From: PoT sp049331405
Lineage (GTDB): Bacteria > Planctomycetota > Planctomycetia > Isosphaerales > Isosphaeraceae
DNA: 64,000 bases
Direction of reading: 5' to 3'
Assembly (NCBI RefSeq): GCF_049331405.1
Contig: NZ_CP186274.1
Location: 2,728,001 to 2,792,000 of the forward strand
Shown: in pieces, positions 55,844-64,000 of the stretch
How the letters are laid out: each line of letters starts with the position of its first letter
How positions within the stretch are numbered: position 1 is the stretch's first letter
Notes under the pieces: model-generated
What the model was told of the DNA's origin: nothing
Databases searched by the model: none
What the model saw: only the letters and a program-made list of their open reading frames with translations
Position numbers and translations under genes: made by a program

Positions 55844-58800
55844 GGCTTGGCTCCCTCGGACTGGGAGGTGCCCGGGCTCGAGAGGACGCGGAGCGACCCG
55901 GCGGCGACCGGGATGAGGAGCTGGGAGCCGGATCCGACGAGGTCCCCGCCGGGGGTCGAGCCCAGGGGGATCTGGTCGAGCAGGACGCCGTCGTTGAGCG
56001 AGCGTGACTCGACGGTGCCGTTCTTGCAGAGGAAGTAGGCCGTCTCCTCGCGCAAGACTGGGGGCCCGAGCGGCGTGCCATTCTTGAGGGTGATCGACCA
56101 GAGCCGCTGGCCGTCGGGGGCCAGGGCGAGGACCTTGCCATCGCGCGTCGCGATGAATGCCCGACCGTCGATCGCGAGCGGCGGCTGGGCGAGGGGGGCC
56201 GAGAGCGGCCAGGCCCCGACCGGGCTGAAGTCGCGGGCGGCGAGGCTCCGGACCCGGTTATCCACCGTGGTGATGACCACCGCGCCTCCCGTCGAGACAG
56301 GATCCTTCGAGAGCGGCTCCTTGAGGTTCACCTCCGAGTTGACGACGAGCCGCGGGCGTCCCTCCGCATGGAGCGTCAGGCGGCGGAGCCGGCCCGATTC
56401 GTCGACGAGGGCGATCGTGTCATCTTCGAGTCGGAGGGCGCCTCGCCAGAGGGTCGGGTGCTCGCGATCGAAGGGGGGGACGTACGGTTCCGCCCGCGAC
56501 TGGCCGGTCCTGGGGTCGATCAGGTAGACGCGGCCATCCTCGCCGGGCAGGAGCAGGCCCTTCTGCCAGACGATGGGGGTCGCGGCCAGGGCGACGGGGA
56601 GCTCGACCCAGCGGAAGGGCTCCTGCGGGCCTCCCAGCAGGAGCGATCGCGGTTTGTCGCCGGCCAGGAGGATGGTGAAGTTGTCGCCGTCGAGACGCCG
56701 CAAGGGGCCTGGGGGCAGGCTGAACTCTCCGGGCCGAGGCAGGAGGGTCTCGATGAACCCGCCCGCCTTGAGTTGGTCGGGCTCCAGGGCGATCGTCTGG
56801 CCGTCGATCCCCAGGGTGGTCAGGGATTTCGAGGGGTTCGCGTCGGTCGGCTGCACGACCCAGGGGGAACCAAGGACGGTCCGCCAGCGCACCGTGCCTT
56901 TCTGGGGCTCGACCCCGCAGACGAGGACTCCCGGCCGTTCCGAGATCTGCTGCGTCAGCACGGCCAGGGGCCCGGCGAGTTGGATCGGTGCGAGAGCAGG
57001 GCCGGCCTCGGCGATCGACCAGGTCGGTCGGATCTGGCCGGTCTCCGGGTTCAGGTCGTAGCGCCCGCTCCGGCTCGAACTCAGCCAGACCTCGGTCTCG
57101 GAGCGGGCGAGGGCGTAGGTCGGGCCGGTGGGCTTGGCCTCGTGGACGAGCTTCGCGATCGGCCGCAAGGGGGTCTTGGCCTCGTAGGCCCCCACGGCAT
57201 AGGCCGAGAGCCCTCCGCGATCGCCCGAGGTCCAGAGGACCGAGCCGAAGGCCCCCGGGGCGCTCCAGGTCCAGCCGGGGACCTCGATCTGCTGCACGGG
57301 CCGGATCTTGGCCCCCTCGGCGTCCAGCACGAAGATCCGCCAACGACTGTTCAACAGCGTATCATTCTCGGGGATGATCAGATATCGCCCCTGTCGCGAG
57401 GGGGGGCTCAACACCGAGCCGATCGGGTGCCCGAGGTATTCCACCGAGGCACAGGCGAGGGGGTCGCGCGTCAGGATGAAGAGGCAGTCGCGCTCGGCGA
57501 GGACGTAGAGGAATTGCCCGGCCTCGTCGCTGACCGGCGTCCTGCCGAGGGGGAGCCCCAGGTTCAAGGTCCCGCGGATCTCTCCCGAGTTCAGGTCGAG
57601 GAAGAGGAGCTTGCCGCTCGGCGTCGCCTGGATCACCTGATTCCCCAGGACCAGGGGAGGGTCGGTGATCGGCTCCTCGGTCCCTTGCCTCCAGACGAGC
57701 GCGCCGGTCCTGGCGTCGAGCCGCACGAGCTCCTGATGGATCCCGTCGAAGACCAGCGCGGTCGAGCCCCCCGGGATCGCCTGGGGCGGGAACGCGGAGG
57801 AGAGGCCGACCGGGTACTGCCAGAGCGGCGCCCCGCTGCCCCCGTCGAGCCCGTACGCGATCCCGTCGGCGATCGCGAAGACGCGCGACGTGGACGGGCT
57901 CGTCGGCTTCGCCAGGTTCGGCCAGCGCATCACGAGCGAGGTCAGGGGGCCGAGCTTGTCGTCGTGCGGCTCCTTCTCCGCGGGGCGTCTCGAAGGGTCC
58001 AGCTTCACCGCCTTGCGGACGAGTTCGTTGGCCTGCTTGAGCCTGGCGACGAGGTCGCGGTCCTCGGCGAGGTCGGCGTACTGATGCACGAGCGTGTCGC
58101 GGGCCTCGTAGACCCCGGCCGAGGATCCGGCCGTGATCGCCGCATCCATCGCGGCCAGGGCCTTCGTGCGGATCCCCGCCTTGACGACCGCCGCGCGGGC
58201 CTCGGCGAGCTTCGGCAGGTACTTGGAGTGCTTCAGCAGTTCCTCGGCCACCGAGCCGGTGATCCTGGCGTGGAGCGCCCTCGCCGACTCTGCCTCGGCC
58301 AGGACCTTGGGATCGCCCGAGATCTTCGCCCGATCGGCGAGGGCCTCGCCCGCCTTGATGACCTGGTCGTCGAGGTCGGTGCTCGAGTCGACATAGGCGG
58401 GCTCGTCGCTCACCGTGTCGATCATCTCGCGGGCGGCGTCGAGGGCGTTGGACCAGGAGGCGCCCGAGGCGGTCGTGAACTGGCGGACGTTCGCCAGGGC
58501 CCGGAAGACCCTGGCCTTGCTCACATTCTTGGCGTCCTTCGGCTTCCGCTCGAGGTATTCCTCGAATCGGAGGATGGCGTTGCGATAGTCGCCGTCGTCG
58601 AGGCTCTCCACCCCGCGCTGGAAGAGCCTGGTGGTGATGGTCCGGGAGATCACCCCCTGGAGGAAGATGCCGGCCACGATCAGGACGGCCAGCGAGCCCA
58701 CGAGGCCGATGATCAGCGGGGAGTTCAGGATCGTCTCTTCGCCGGGGGCCGACTGCCGGCCCGAGAAGAAACGCTTGAGGGCGTTGGGGTGCTGCCCTTT

Positions 58801-59358
58801 GGACTTGGCGTTCGCCGCGTCGGTGATCGCCTGCTCGGCCCTGGCCTCTTTCTTGGAGCTTCGCGCGAAGCCGAGGGCGTCTTCCGCGGCGAAGCCCGAC
58901 TCCCGCTTCTTACTCTCCTCTTTCTTCGGCTTTACCTTCTCCTCCTTGCGCTCGACCGGCAGGGCGGGCCTGGGGCGGGAGGAGGCGGCCGGGGGGTTGC
59001 TCGCCGAGGGGTTCAGGAGGATGGGGGTCGCCATCACCCGGGTCGCATCGTCGCGCGGCAGGTCCTCGTCGGCGTAGATCATGAAGATCCGGCAGGGGCC
59101 GACGGTGATCTCGTCCCCCTCGCGGACGCTGGCCGAGGTCATCCGCCGGCCGTTGACCTCCAGGAACTCGGCGGCGGGGAAGGCGTCGACCTTGTACCGT
59201 TCGGTCCGCCAGCGCATCCGGCCATGGAACGGGAGCACGCCCTCGCCGGTCAGGACGATGTCGCACTTCGGGCTCGAGCCGAAGAGCACCGTCTGATCCC
59301 GCGAGATCTCGACGCGATGCACCTGCCCCTGTCCATTATGAACTTCGAGTGTGGCCAT
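55840..59358 (-). CDS. FHA domain, transmembrane and beta-propeller protein
   Basis: An 1172-residue single-pass protein. Residues 1-95 form an FHA domain (LFGSSPKCDIVL, GRMRW and EVNGRR), a phosphothreonine-binding fold. A Lys/Glu-rich linker (about 135-175) leads to one membrane helix at about 214-236. Then come TPR-like helices (to about 460) and a PQQ-type beta-propeller to the end (WRQGTEEPITDPPLVLGNQVI, RVYLIDPRTGQS, KVLALAPDGQRLW). With the FHA domain at the N-terminus before the helix, the FHA part should be cytoplasmic and the propeller outside. It heads three overlapping genes and may link kinase signalling to the envelope. The start is the ATG at 59358. Confidence 0.9.
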   Translation of the reverse strand: MATLEVHNGQGQVHRVEISRDQTVLFGSSPKCDIVLTGEGVLPFHGRMRWRTERYKVDAFPAAEFLEVNGRRMTSASVREGDEITVGPCRIFMIYADEDLPRDDATRVMATPILLNPSASNPPAASSRPRPALPVERKEEKVKPKKEESKKRESGFAAEDALGFARSSKKEARAEQAITDAANAKSKGQHPNALKRFFSGRQSAPGEETILNSPLIIGLVGSLAVLIVAGIFLQGVISRTITTRLFQRGVESLDDGDYRNAILRFEEYLERKPKDAKNVSKARVFRALANVRQFTTASGASWSNALDAAREMIDTVSDEPAYVDSSTDLDDQVIKAGEALADRAKISGDPKVLAEAESARALHARITGSVAEELLKHSKYLPKLAEARAAVVKAGIRTKALAAMDAAITAGSSAGVYEARDTLVHQYADLAEDRDLVARLKQANELVRKAVKLDPSRRPAEKEPHDDKLGPLTSLVMRWPNLAKPTSPSTSRVFAIADGIAYGLDGGSGAPLWQYPVGLSSAFPPQAIPGGSTALVFDGIHQELVRLDARTGALVWRQGTEEPITDPPLVLGNQVIQATPSGKLLFLDLNSGEIRGTLNLGLPLGRTPVSDEAGQFLYVLAERDCLFILTRDPLACASVEYLGHPIGSVLSPPSRQGRYLIIPENDTLLNSRWRIFVLDAEGAKIRPVQQIEVPGWTWSAPGAFGSVLWTSGDRGGLSAYAVGAYEAKTPLRPIAKLVHEAKPTGPTYALARSETEVWLSSSRSGRYDLNPETGQIRPTWSIAEAGPALAPIQLAGPLAVLTQQISERPGVLVCGVEPQKGTVRWRTVLGSPWVVQPTDANPSKSLTTLGIDGQTIALEPDQLKAGGFIETLLPRPGEFSLPPGPLRRLDGDNFTILLAGDKPRSLLLGGPQEPFRWVELPVALAATPIVWQKGLLLPGEDGRVYLIDPRTGQSRAEPYVPPFDREHPTLWRGALRLEDDTIALVDESGRLRRLTLHAEGRPRLVVNSEVNLKEPLSKDPVSTGGAVVITTVDNRVRSLAARDFSPVGAWPLSAPLAQPPLAIDGRAFIATRDGKVLALAPDGQRLWSITLKNGTPLGPPVLREETAYFLCKNGTVESRSLNDGVLLDQIPLGSTPGGDLVGSGSQLLIPVAAGSLRVLSSPGTSQSEGAKP

Positions 59359-59482
59359 GCAGCTTGGTCAACCCCGCGGATCGGAACGTTGGAGACGGCC
59401 CTCTCGTATGGGCCAGCCTGTCGCGAAAGGTGGACGATTCGATGGGACTGCAAAGACTTCGATTCGAACGTTGAGCCTGCGT

Positions 59483-60433
59483 TTAACGGAGCGTCTCCTG
59501 CGCCAGCACGACGAACCCATAGCTGTCCCCGTCGGGGACGACGCTGAAGCGAGTGACGCGGATCTCCGCGGGATCCCTGCCCTTGAACCGCTTCTCGAGC
59601 TGGGCGAGCTCGTTCTCGACCTTCTGGGGATAGAACTGGATGACGACCCCCTCGCCGACGTCGATGCCCGCCTTGCTCAGCAGGGCGATGTCCGACGCCT
59701 TGCGCCCGCGCCCCTGCCAGAGGAAATAGAGCCGGCTATCTCCCTGCCCGCTGCCCGATCGCTTGTGGGGCGTGTCCTCGGAGAAGTGGGAGACGTATGT
59801 GAGCTGATTGCCCGAGACGACGGCCAGCTCGACCCCGAGCGCGTCGAGCTGCCGGGCGTACTCGTCGGCCGTCTGGCCGGGGTTGTAGACGATGCTCCAG
59901 CGCTGCTCGCGAGGGACGCCGCCATCCCCCGGGCCGAATCCGAGGCCGGGGCCTCCGGTGCCGAACTTGGAGGCTCGTCGGCCGGTGGCGACCGACCCGC
60001 CGCTGGGCATCACGGCTCCGAGGTCGACCTCGGCGAGGTTCTGGCCCGCCTCGGCCACGGCCTCGAGCATGGCGGCCGGGGTCTGCTGCACGGATGGCTC
60101 TTCGAACGCGCCCGGGGCCTCTTCATTGTTCGAGGCCTGGGCGGCCACGTCCGCGCCGGCGATGTCGACCTTCTCGGTCGAGCCGGGGGTCCCGTCGGGG
60201 CTCCCTCCGCCGCCGCCGAAGACCTCCACGATCTCCAGGGGCGCGGTGACTCGCGAGGCATAGGCCTGGTTCGTCTGGTAGATCAGCCAGAGCCATCCCA
60301 CGACCAGGGTCGCCCCGACGACCAGGGCCATCAGGAACGAGCTGACGCGGTCGTAGAGCGACTCCCCGCGTACCTGGGGTTGCATCGGGTCTGGGGCAGG
60401 GGGTGTCGTCGTGTTCAATGGTTCCTGGCTCAT
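59483..60433 (-). CDS. Single-pass membrane protein of the FHA/toroid operon
   Basis: A 316-residue protein not matched to a known family. It has a Pro/Thr-rich N-terminus, one membrane helix at about 32-54 (FLMALVVGATLVVGWLWLI), a long Gly/Ser/Ala-rich linker (about 70-185) and a C-terminal globular domain (about 190-316) with YNPGQTADEYARQLDALGVELAV and IQFYPQKVENELAQLEKRF. Bitopic shape and linker recall TolA/TonB-like couplers but no conserved TonB C-terminal motif is seen. The ATG at 60433 overlaps the stop of the toroid gene (ATGA). Confidence 0.75.
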   Translation of the reverse strand: MSQEPLNTTTPPAPDPMQPQVRGESLYDRVSSFLMALVVGATLVVGWLWLIYQTNQAYASRVTAPLEIVEVFGGGGGSPDGTPGSTEKVDIAGADVAAQASNNEEAPGAFEEPSVQQTPAAMLEAVAEAGQNLAEVDLGAVMPSGGSVATGRRASKFGTGGPGLGFGPGDGGVPREQRWSIVYNPGQTADEYARQLDALGVELAVVSGNQLTYVSHFSEDTPHKRSGSGQGDSRLYFLWQGRGRKASDIALLSKAGIDVGEGVVIQFYPQKVENELAQLEKRFKGRDPAEIRVTRFSVVPDGDSYGFVVLAQETLR

Positions 60434-62070
60434 CTCGGGCTCCGGGGGGATGAACCGGTCGATGTCGGGAGCGTCGGGGAGGTGCCCACGGTCCCCGTCT
60501 CCTCCTGCCCTTCCAGGTCGAGCGGCCTGATGGCGGCGTACCACTCGCGCCAGCGCTTCGCGGCCTGCTGGCGTTCGTCGGGCGTCGAGGGGGTCGAGGG
60601 CCCGAGCCCCGCGATCTTGCGGCTGAGGATCTGGAGCCCGAGTTTGGCCTCGGAGACCACCTCCTCGTCGGGGTCGGTGATCATGTCGATCAGGCTGGGG
60701 ACCACGTCCATGTCTCCCGTCCGGCCGAGGGCCCAGGCGCCGACCCGGCGGACCCCCGGATCCCTGTCCTTGAGCATCTTGCGGAACCGGTCCTTCTGGG
60801 GACGCAGGACGTTCGGCCCCTGCGTCTGGTAGCGCCCGACCAGTCCGGCGAGCGCGGCCTCCGTGTCCTGGGCCCGCGGATCCTCGATCACGGCGAGCAT
60901 CCCTTCCACCGCGCCATTCATCGGGCGCGAGACCACGCGGCCGCCGGCGACCGTCATGCTCGAGAGGTCCTTCGGCAGTCCGCGACCGCCGAGCAGCGTC
61001 CCCGCGCCCAGCCGCTTGACCTCGACGCGACGGAGGGACTTGGCCGTCGACCTCGTGAGGAAGAGGATCGCCCAGACCGTGTTCATCTGCACGCCGTGGG
61101 TCCCGGTCCAGGATCCGTCCTGCCCCTGGCTCGAATTGATGTAGCCCCGGCCCTGTTCGAACCAGTTGACGCGCCCCAGCGACTCGCGCTCGGCCAGGGC
61201 CCCGATGCGCTCGATGCCGTAGAGGCCGTAATAGGTCGAGGGGCCGAAGACTCCCGTGTTCGCCAGCGGGAAGTTGTTCGAGATCCATCCGATGCCCGCG
61301 CGGACGGCCTGATCGATCCGGGCGGTGGACGTCTGCACGTCGTAATGGGCGGGCGACCCCTGGGGGCTGAGCGCGACGAGCAGGGTGCTCGGGGCATCAG
61401 GTGCCTTGCGCAGGGGCGCGAGCTGCCGGCGGCAGATCAGGAGGCTGCCCACGCCCGCGGCCGTCATGGAGATGGTCTCGCGATACGCACCGTCGCCCGG
61501 GTGATACGACCATCCCCCTTGGGGCGACTGCACCGACAGGAACCACTGGGCCGCCCGATCCCAGACGCCCGGCGGGATGGTGGCGCCGGCGTTCTCGGCC
61601 TCCCAGAGGCCGAGGACGGCGTATTGCGAGATCGAGGTATCCCCCTGGGTCCGATTGTCGTAATCCCAGGAGCCGTTGGCCTTTTGCTTGCTGATCAAAT
61701 ACTGGGCGAGGGATTCGACAGCGTTGCGCTGACCGCCATCGAGGTTCGAGAGCAGCATCGTGGCCACGGCCGCCTCGTAGACGTCGTGGCCACCCCGTCG
61801 CTCGGGCACGTACCCGCCCGAGAAGCGTTGCAAGACCTTCGCGGCGCAGGCGGCGACGACCGGATCCGTCGCCGGGACCTCGGCCTTGAGCAGCGCGAGG
61901 CCGATCAAGGCCGATTCGCCCACCTGCTGATTCGCGACGTGGGAACGGAGATAGGCAACGCCTCGGGCCGCCGCGGGATCGACCTCGGCGCGAACGCTCC
62001 CCTCGACGCCCCAGGAGAGGCAGACGAGGGTCAGAACGATCCGTCGGAGGACGTCACTGCGTGCGGCCAT
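60430..62070 (-). CDS. Exported squalene-cyclase-like toroid with HEAT repeats
   Basis: A 546-residue protein with a signal peptide (RRIVLTLVCLSWGVEGSVRAE) followed by prenyltransferase/squalene-oxidase-type repeats: QKANGSWDYDNRTQGDTSIS, SPQGGWSYHPGD and SQGQDGSWTGTHGVQMNTVW. The catalytic DxDD of true cyclases is not evident, so an alpha/alpha toroid used for binding is more likely. A HEAT-like module (RDPGVRRVGAWALGRTGD, then PDEEVVSEAKLGLQ) completes it. I use the ATG at 62070, which begins the signal; the frame opens at 62106. It is the first gene of a chain that includes 59483, and by neighbourhood the FHA set. Confidence 0.8.
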   Translation of the reverse strand: MAARSDVLRRIVLTLVCLSWGVEGSVRAEVDPAAARGVAYLRSHVANQQVGESALIGLALLKAEVPATDPVVAACAAKVLQRFSGGYVPERRGGHDVYEAAVATMLLSNLDGGQRNAVESLAQYLISKQKANGSWDYDNRTQGDTSISQYAVLGLWEAENAGATIPPGVWDRAAQWFLSVQSPQGGWSYHPGDGAYRETISMTAAGVGSLLICRRQLAPLRKAPDAPSTLLVALSPQGSPAHYDVQTSTARIDQAVRAGIGWISNNFPLANTGVFGPSTYYGLYGIERIGALAERESLGRVNWFEQGRGYINSSQGQDGSWTGTHGVQMNTVWAILFLTRSTAKSLRRVEVKRLGAGTLLGGRGLPKDLSSMTVAGGRVVSRPMNGAVEGMLAVIEDPRAQDTEAALAGLVGRYQTQGPNVLRPQKDRFRKMLKDRDPGVRRVGAWALGRTGDMDVVPSLIDMITDPDEEVVSEAKLGLQILSRKIAGLGPSTPSTPDERQQAAKRWREWYAAIRPLDLEGQEETGTVGTSPTLPTSTGSSPRSPR

Positions 62071-62232
62071 CGGGCTCGATCCCCAACGACTACGGATGTA
62101 GCACATGCATCATATTGTAGCGTGGATGCAACGAGGTGCAAATCTCCCACGAGAACGATATCGAAGGACGCCGATAAGTCGAGAGGGCGACTTGAGCCGA
62201 TGCCCGGACAGCCCGGCTCGGTCGGGGCGGCG

Positions 62233-63072
62233 TCAGGGCAGCAGGGGACGCACTTCGATCTTGCGGAAGAAGATCTCGGCGGCCTCCGACTGGAACTGGA
62301 TCTTGCCCTTGGTGAGGCTCGAGCCGGTCCCGACGTTGACGACGTAGCCGTTCATGATATTCGTGATCGTGTCCCCCTTGCAGATCACCTCGAGCCGGTT
62401 CCACTCGCCATGCGGCTTCTCGACGCCGTACTCGTCCTGGAAGCCGATCGTGTCGGTCCACTTGAGGTTCCGGCCCCACCAGTTGTAGCGGCCGGCGTTC
62501 TTCGTGACCTTCTCGCCCCCCTTGGAGTAATAGAGCTGCTTGTCGGCCTTGACGACGGTCTCGCAGGAGAGCGTCGGCTTGCCCTTGCCCGCGACCATCA
62601 GGAGGTCGCCGCAGCCCCCTTCGATGATCTGGCACTCCTGCGACTCCATCCAGTGCCCCCCCGCGGCGCCATCGGGGCCGACGCAGTGGAGCAGGATGCC
62701 CGAGTCGCGGGCGGCCTTCGTGCGGGGCTCCCAGGTCTTGTCGCCCCAGCGCCACTCGGCGATCAGGTGATAGTCGGAGTATTCCTCGCGAGTGGCGAAC
62801 CCGCCGAATTCCTCGCCCGAGACGCGGATGATGCCGTCGTTCACCGTGAAGACCTTCAGCGGGTCTTCGTAGTGGTGATCATGGGTGTAGACATAAAAGC
62901 CCGAGAGGTCCTTGCCGTTGAACGCGAGGATCGGCTCGCCCGACTTGACCTGCGGGAGCTCCCTGGCGAACGAGGGGATCGGATCCTTCGCGGCGCCCGC
63001 CGAGAGGGCGACAGCAACCAGTGGCAGTGCGGCGGCGACGAGGATCCGCCGGAGGGTCTTGGCTTTCTTCAT
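62233..63072 (-). CDS. DUF1080 (3-keto-disaccharide hydrolase-type) exported protein
   Basis: A 279-residue exported protein with a signal peptide (ILVAAALPLVAVALSAGAA) and a jelly-roll DUF1080 domain typical of planctomycetes. Landmarks are FNGKDLSGFYVY, SDYHLIAEWRWGDKTWEPR, ARDSGILLH, MESQECQIIEGGCGD and GEWNRLEVICKGDTITNIMNG. The family includes glucan-binding or 3-keto-sugar-hydrolysing proteins; the enzyme activity of this member is not evident. The ATG at 63072 starts the signal. Upstream sits a small conserved-looking hypothetical on the same strand. Confidence 0.92.
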   Translation of the reverse strand: MKKAKTLRRILVAAALPLVAVALSAGAAKDPIPSFARELPQVKSGEPILAFNGKDLSGFYVYTHDHHYEDPLKVFTVNDGIIRVSGEEFGGFATREEYSDYHLIAEWRWGDKTWEPRTKAARDSGILLHCVGPDGAAGGHWMESQECQIIEGGCGDLLMVAGKGKPTLSCETVVKADKQLYYSKGGEKVTKNAGRYNWWGRNLKWTDTIGFQDEYGVEKPHGEWNRLEVICKGDTITNIMNGYVVNVGTGSSLTKGKIQFQSEAAEIFFRKIEVRPLLP

Positions 63073-63140
63073 GGAGGTGGGCCTCGGGGGTAGGGGTGCG
63101 GGGCTGAGGGGGAAGAAAAACTCGCTCGGGCCGATGCCGA

Positions 63141-63419
63141 TCAGGAGCCACGGCGATGGATGGCCGCCCCTTGCTGGCGGCAGACCTGTTCGACCCGGCC
63201 CATCATCGTCTCGTCGAGGCAGGCGACCGAGAGGATCATGCCCTGGCCCCCCTCGATGCACTCGGGGGGCGTGACCCCCAGGCGATCGTTGGGGACGCCG
63301 ATGGCGGTGAGGAGTTGGATGGCCGCGTTCCCCTGCGCACTGTTGTAGAAGAAGGCGACGACGCGCGGCAGGGGTTCGGTGTGCTCGACCTTTCCCGGCC
63401 GGACCTGCGGCATTTCCAT
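63141..63419 (-). CDS. Small hypothetical protein
   Basis: A 92-residue protein with an alternating strand-helix pattern (RVVAFFYNSAQGNAAIQLL, GMILSVACLDETMMGRVEQVC). It looks like a small alpha/beta sandwich, but I do not recognise the family. The ATG at 63419 gives the short N-terminus; 40 upstream residues in the frame are unlike protein. It is on the same strand as the DUF1080 gene and divergent from the gene at 63642. Confidence 0.6.
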   Translation of the reverse strand: MEMPQVRPGKVEHTEPLPRVVAFFYNSAQGNAAIQLLTAIGVPNDRLGVTPPECIEGGQGMILSVACLDETMMGRVEQVCRQQGAAIHRRGS

Positions 63420-63641
63420 GGGACGTTTCTCGAGCCTCGAAGAGTCGGGGGCCGTCTCGATTTCGTCGCATTGCGACGCGTTCCGAGAGTATCGCGTCAG
63501 TCCCGCACTTGCGAGCGATGTCCAGGCCCGCCCCGGCAAGTTTTCGACGACTCACTGCGAGCGCGGACGTGTCTCGGTGGCCAAAGGGCCGGACGCTCTG
63601 CTAGGATCGGTAAGCCCGGTCACCCAGAGAGGCGATTCGCG

Positions 63642-64000
63642 ATGATGTCGAGCCTGATCCTGCTGTTCGTACTCTTCAAGGGGGATGCGCCGAGTGCGCT
63701 CGAACCGCTCGGCAAGCTCGATCATCGGCCGATCAAGGAGGCGTCGGGGATCGTCGAGAGCCGTCGATTCCCCGGGATTTTCTGGGTCCACAACGACTCG
63801 GGCAACGCCCCGAGCCTCTATGCCGTGAAGCGAGACGGCACGCTCGTCCGGGAGTACGCGGTCGCGATCCCCAACATCGACTGGGAAGACATCGCGATCG
63901 ACGACGCCGGGCACCTCTACATCGGCGAGATCGGCAACAACGGCACGAAGCTCCCCCTGAGGGTGATTTACCAAGTCGACGAGCCCGACCCCTCCAAGGC
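63642..64000 (+). CDS. Secreted protein, N-terminal part (cut by window edge)
   Basis: 119 codons are visible and the frame runs off the window. A short hydrophobic signal (SLILLFVLFKG) precedes a beta-rich region: RPIKEASGIVESRRFPGIFWVHNDSG, YAVKRDGTLVREY and IDWEDIAIDDAGHLYIGEIGNN. That pattern resembles the start of a beta-propeller as found in planctomycete secreted proteins. AGAGAGG precedes the ATG at 63642. Function not assignable from this part. Confidence 0.75.
   Translation, partial: MMSSLILLFVLFKGDAPSALEPLGKLDHRPIKEASGIVESRRFPGIFWVHNDSGNAPSLYAVKRDGTLVREYAVAIPNIDWEDIAIDDAGHLYIGEIGNNGTKLPLRVIYQVDEPDPSK

Overview
The window comes from a high-GC, Gram-negative planctomycete, most likely of the Isosphaeraceae type. 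This is inferred from gene content: two secreted proteases with LEPR-xLL-like N-termini, DUF1501 and DUF1080 proteins, two ExbB/ExbD-type clusters with planctomycete-style partners, an FHA/beta-propeller envelope protein, an enlarged SecA, and a Kdo transferase that implies lipid A. Genes are dense, both strands are used, and ATGA or GTGA start/stop overlaps are common. I see no rRNA, tRNA, insertion sequence or CRISPR array.

Region by region. 1-3117 (minus): the 5' part of alaS and an HtrA-like protease. 3540-6463 (plus): envelope motor cluster A (TolQ/ExbB, two ExbD proteins, and a membrane protein with a shared soluble domain). 6815-12155 (plus): a compact operon with a P1B-type metal ATPase fused to an SPFH domain, a small membrane protein, HflC and an HflK-like protein, behind a sigma70-like promoter at 6730-6758. 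12159-15218 (minus): a TrmB-like tRNA methyltransferase and a sedolisin protease. 15546-18878 (plus): hisE, mnmA, an ABM-domain protein and a glycosyltransferase-GtrA fusion. 18830-21519 (minus): motor cluster B, with the same four genes in the same order as cluster A. 21827-28960: a two-domain alpha/beta hydrolase, DUF1501, a DtxR-type regulator, an RlmI-like methyltransferase and clpS. 28967-34028 (minus): epimerase, ruvX, mannose-1-phosphate guanylyltransferase, a UDP-sugar pyrophosphorylase and a metallo-hydrolase. 34341-45255 (plus): secA, waaA, a DUF3467 protein and a 1483-residue subtilase. 45362-51823: DUF309, a phosphodiesterase-like enzyme, asparagine synthase, a nitrilase-family amidase and a GbsR/MarR regulator. 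51855-62070 (minus): a five-gene, mostly overlapping envelope operon (toroid/HEAT protein, single-pass membrane protein, FHA-TM-propeller protein, TPR plus family-5 solute-binding protein, secreted protein). 62233-64000: DUF1080 protein, a small hypothetical and the start of a secreted protein.

Four places stand out as possibly undescribed: the ATPase-SPFH operon, the FHA/solute-binding envelope operon, the duplicated ExbB-ExbD-ExbD-partner module, and SecA with about five copies of a Trp-centred repeat in its scaffold region. All functions are read from sequence motifs and family knowledge; no database search was possible.
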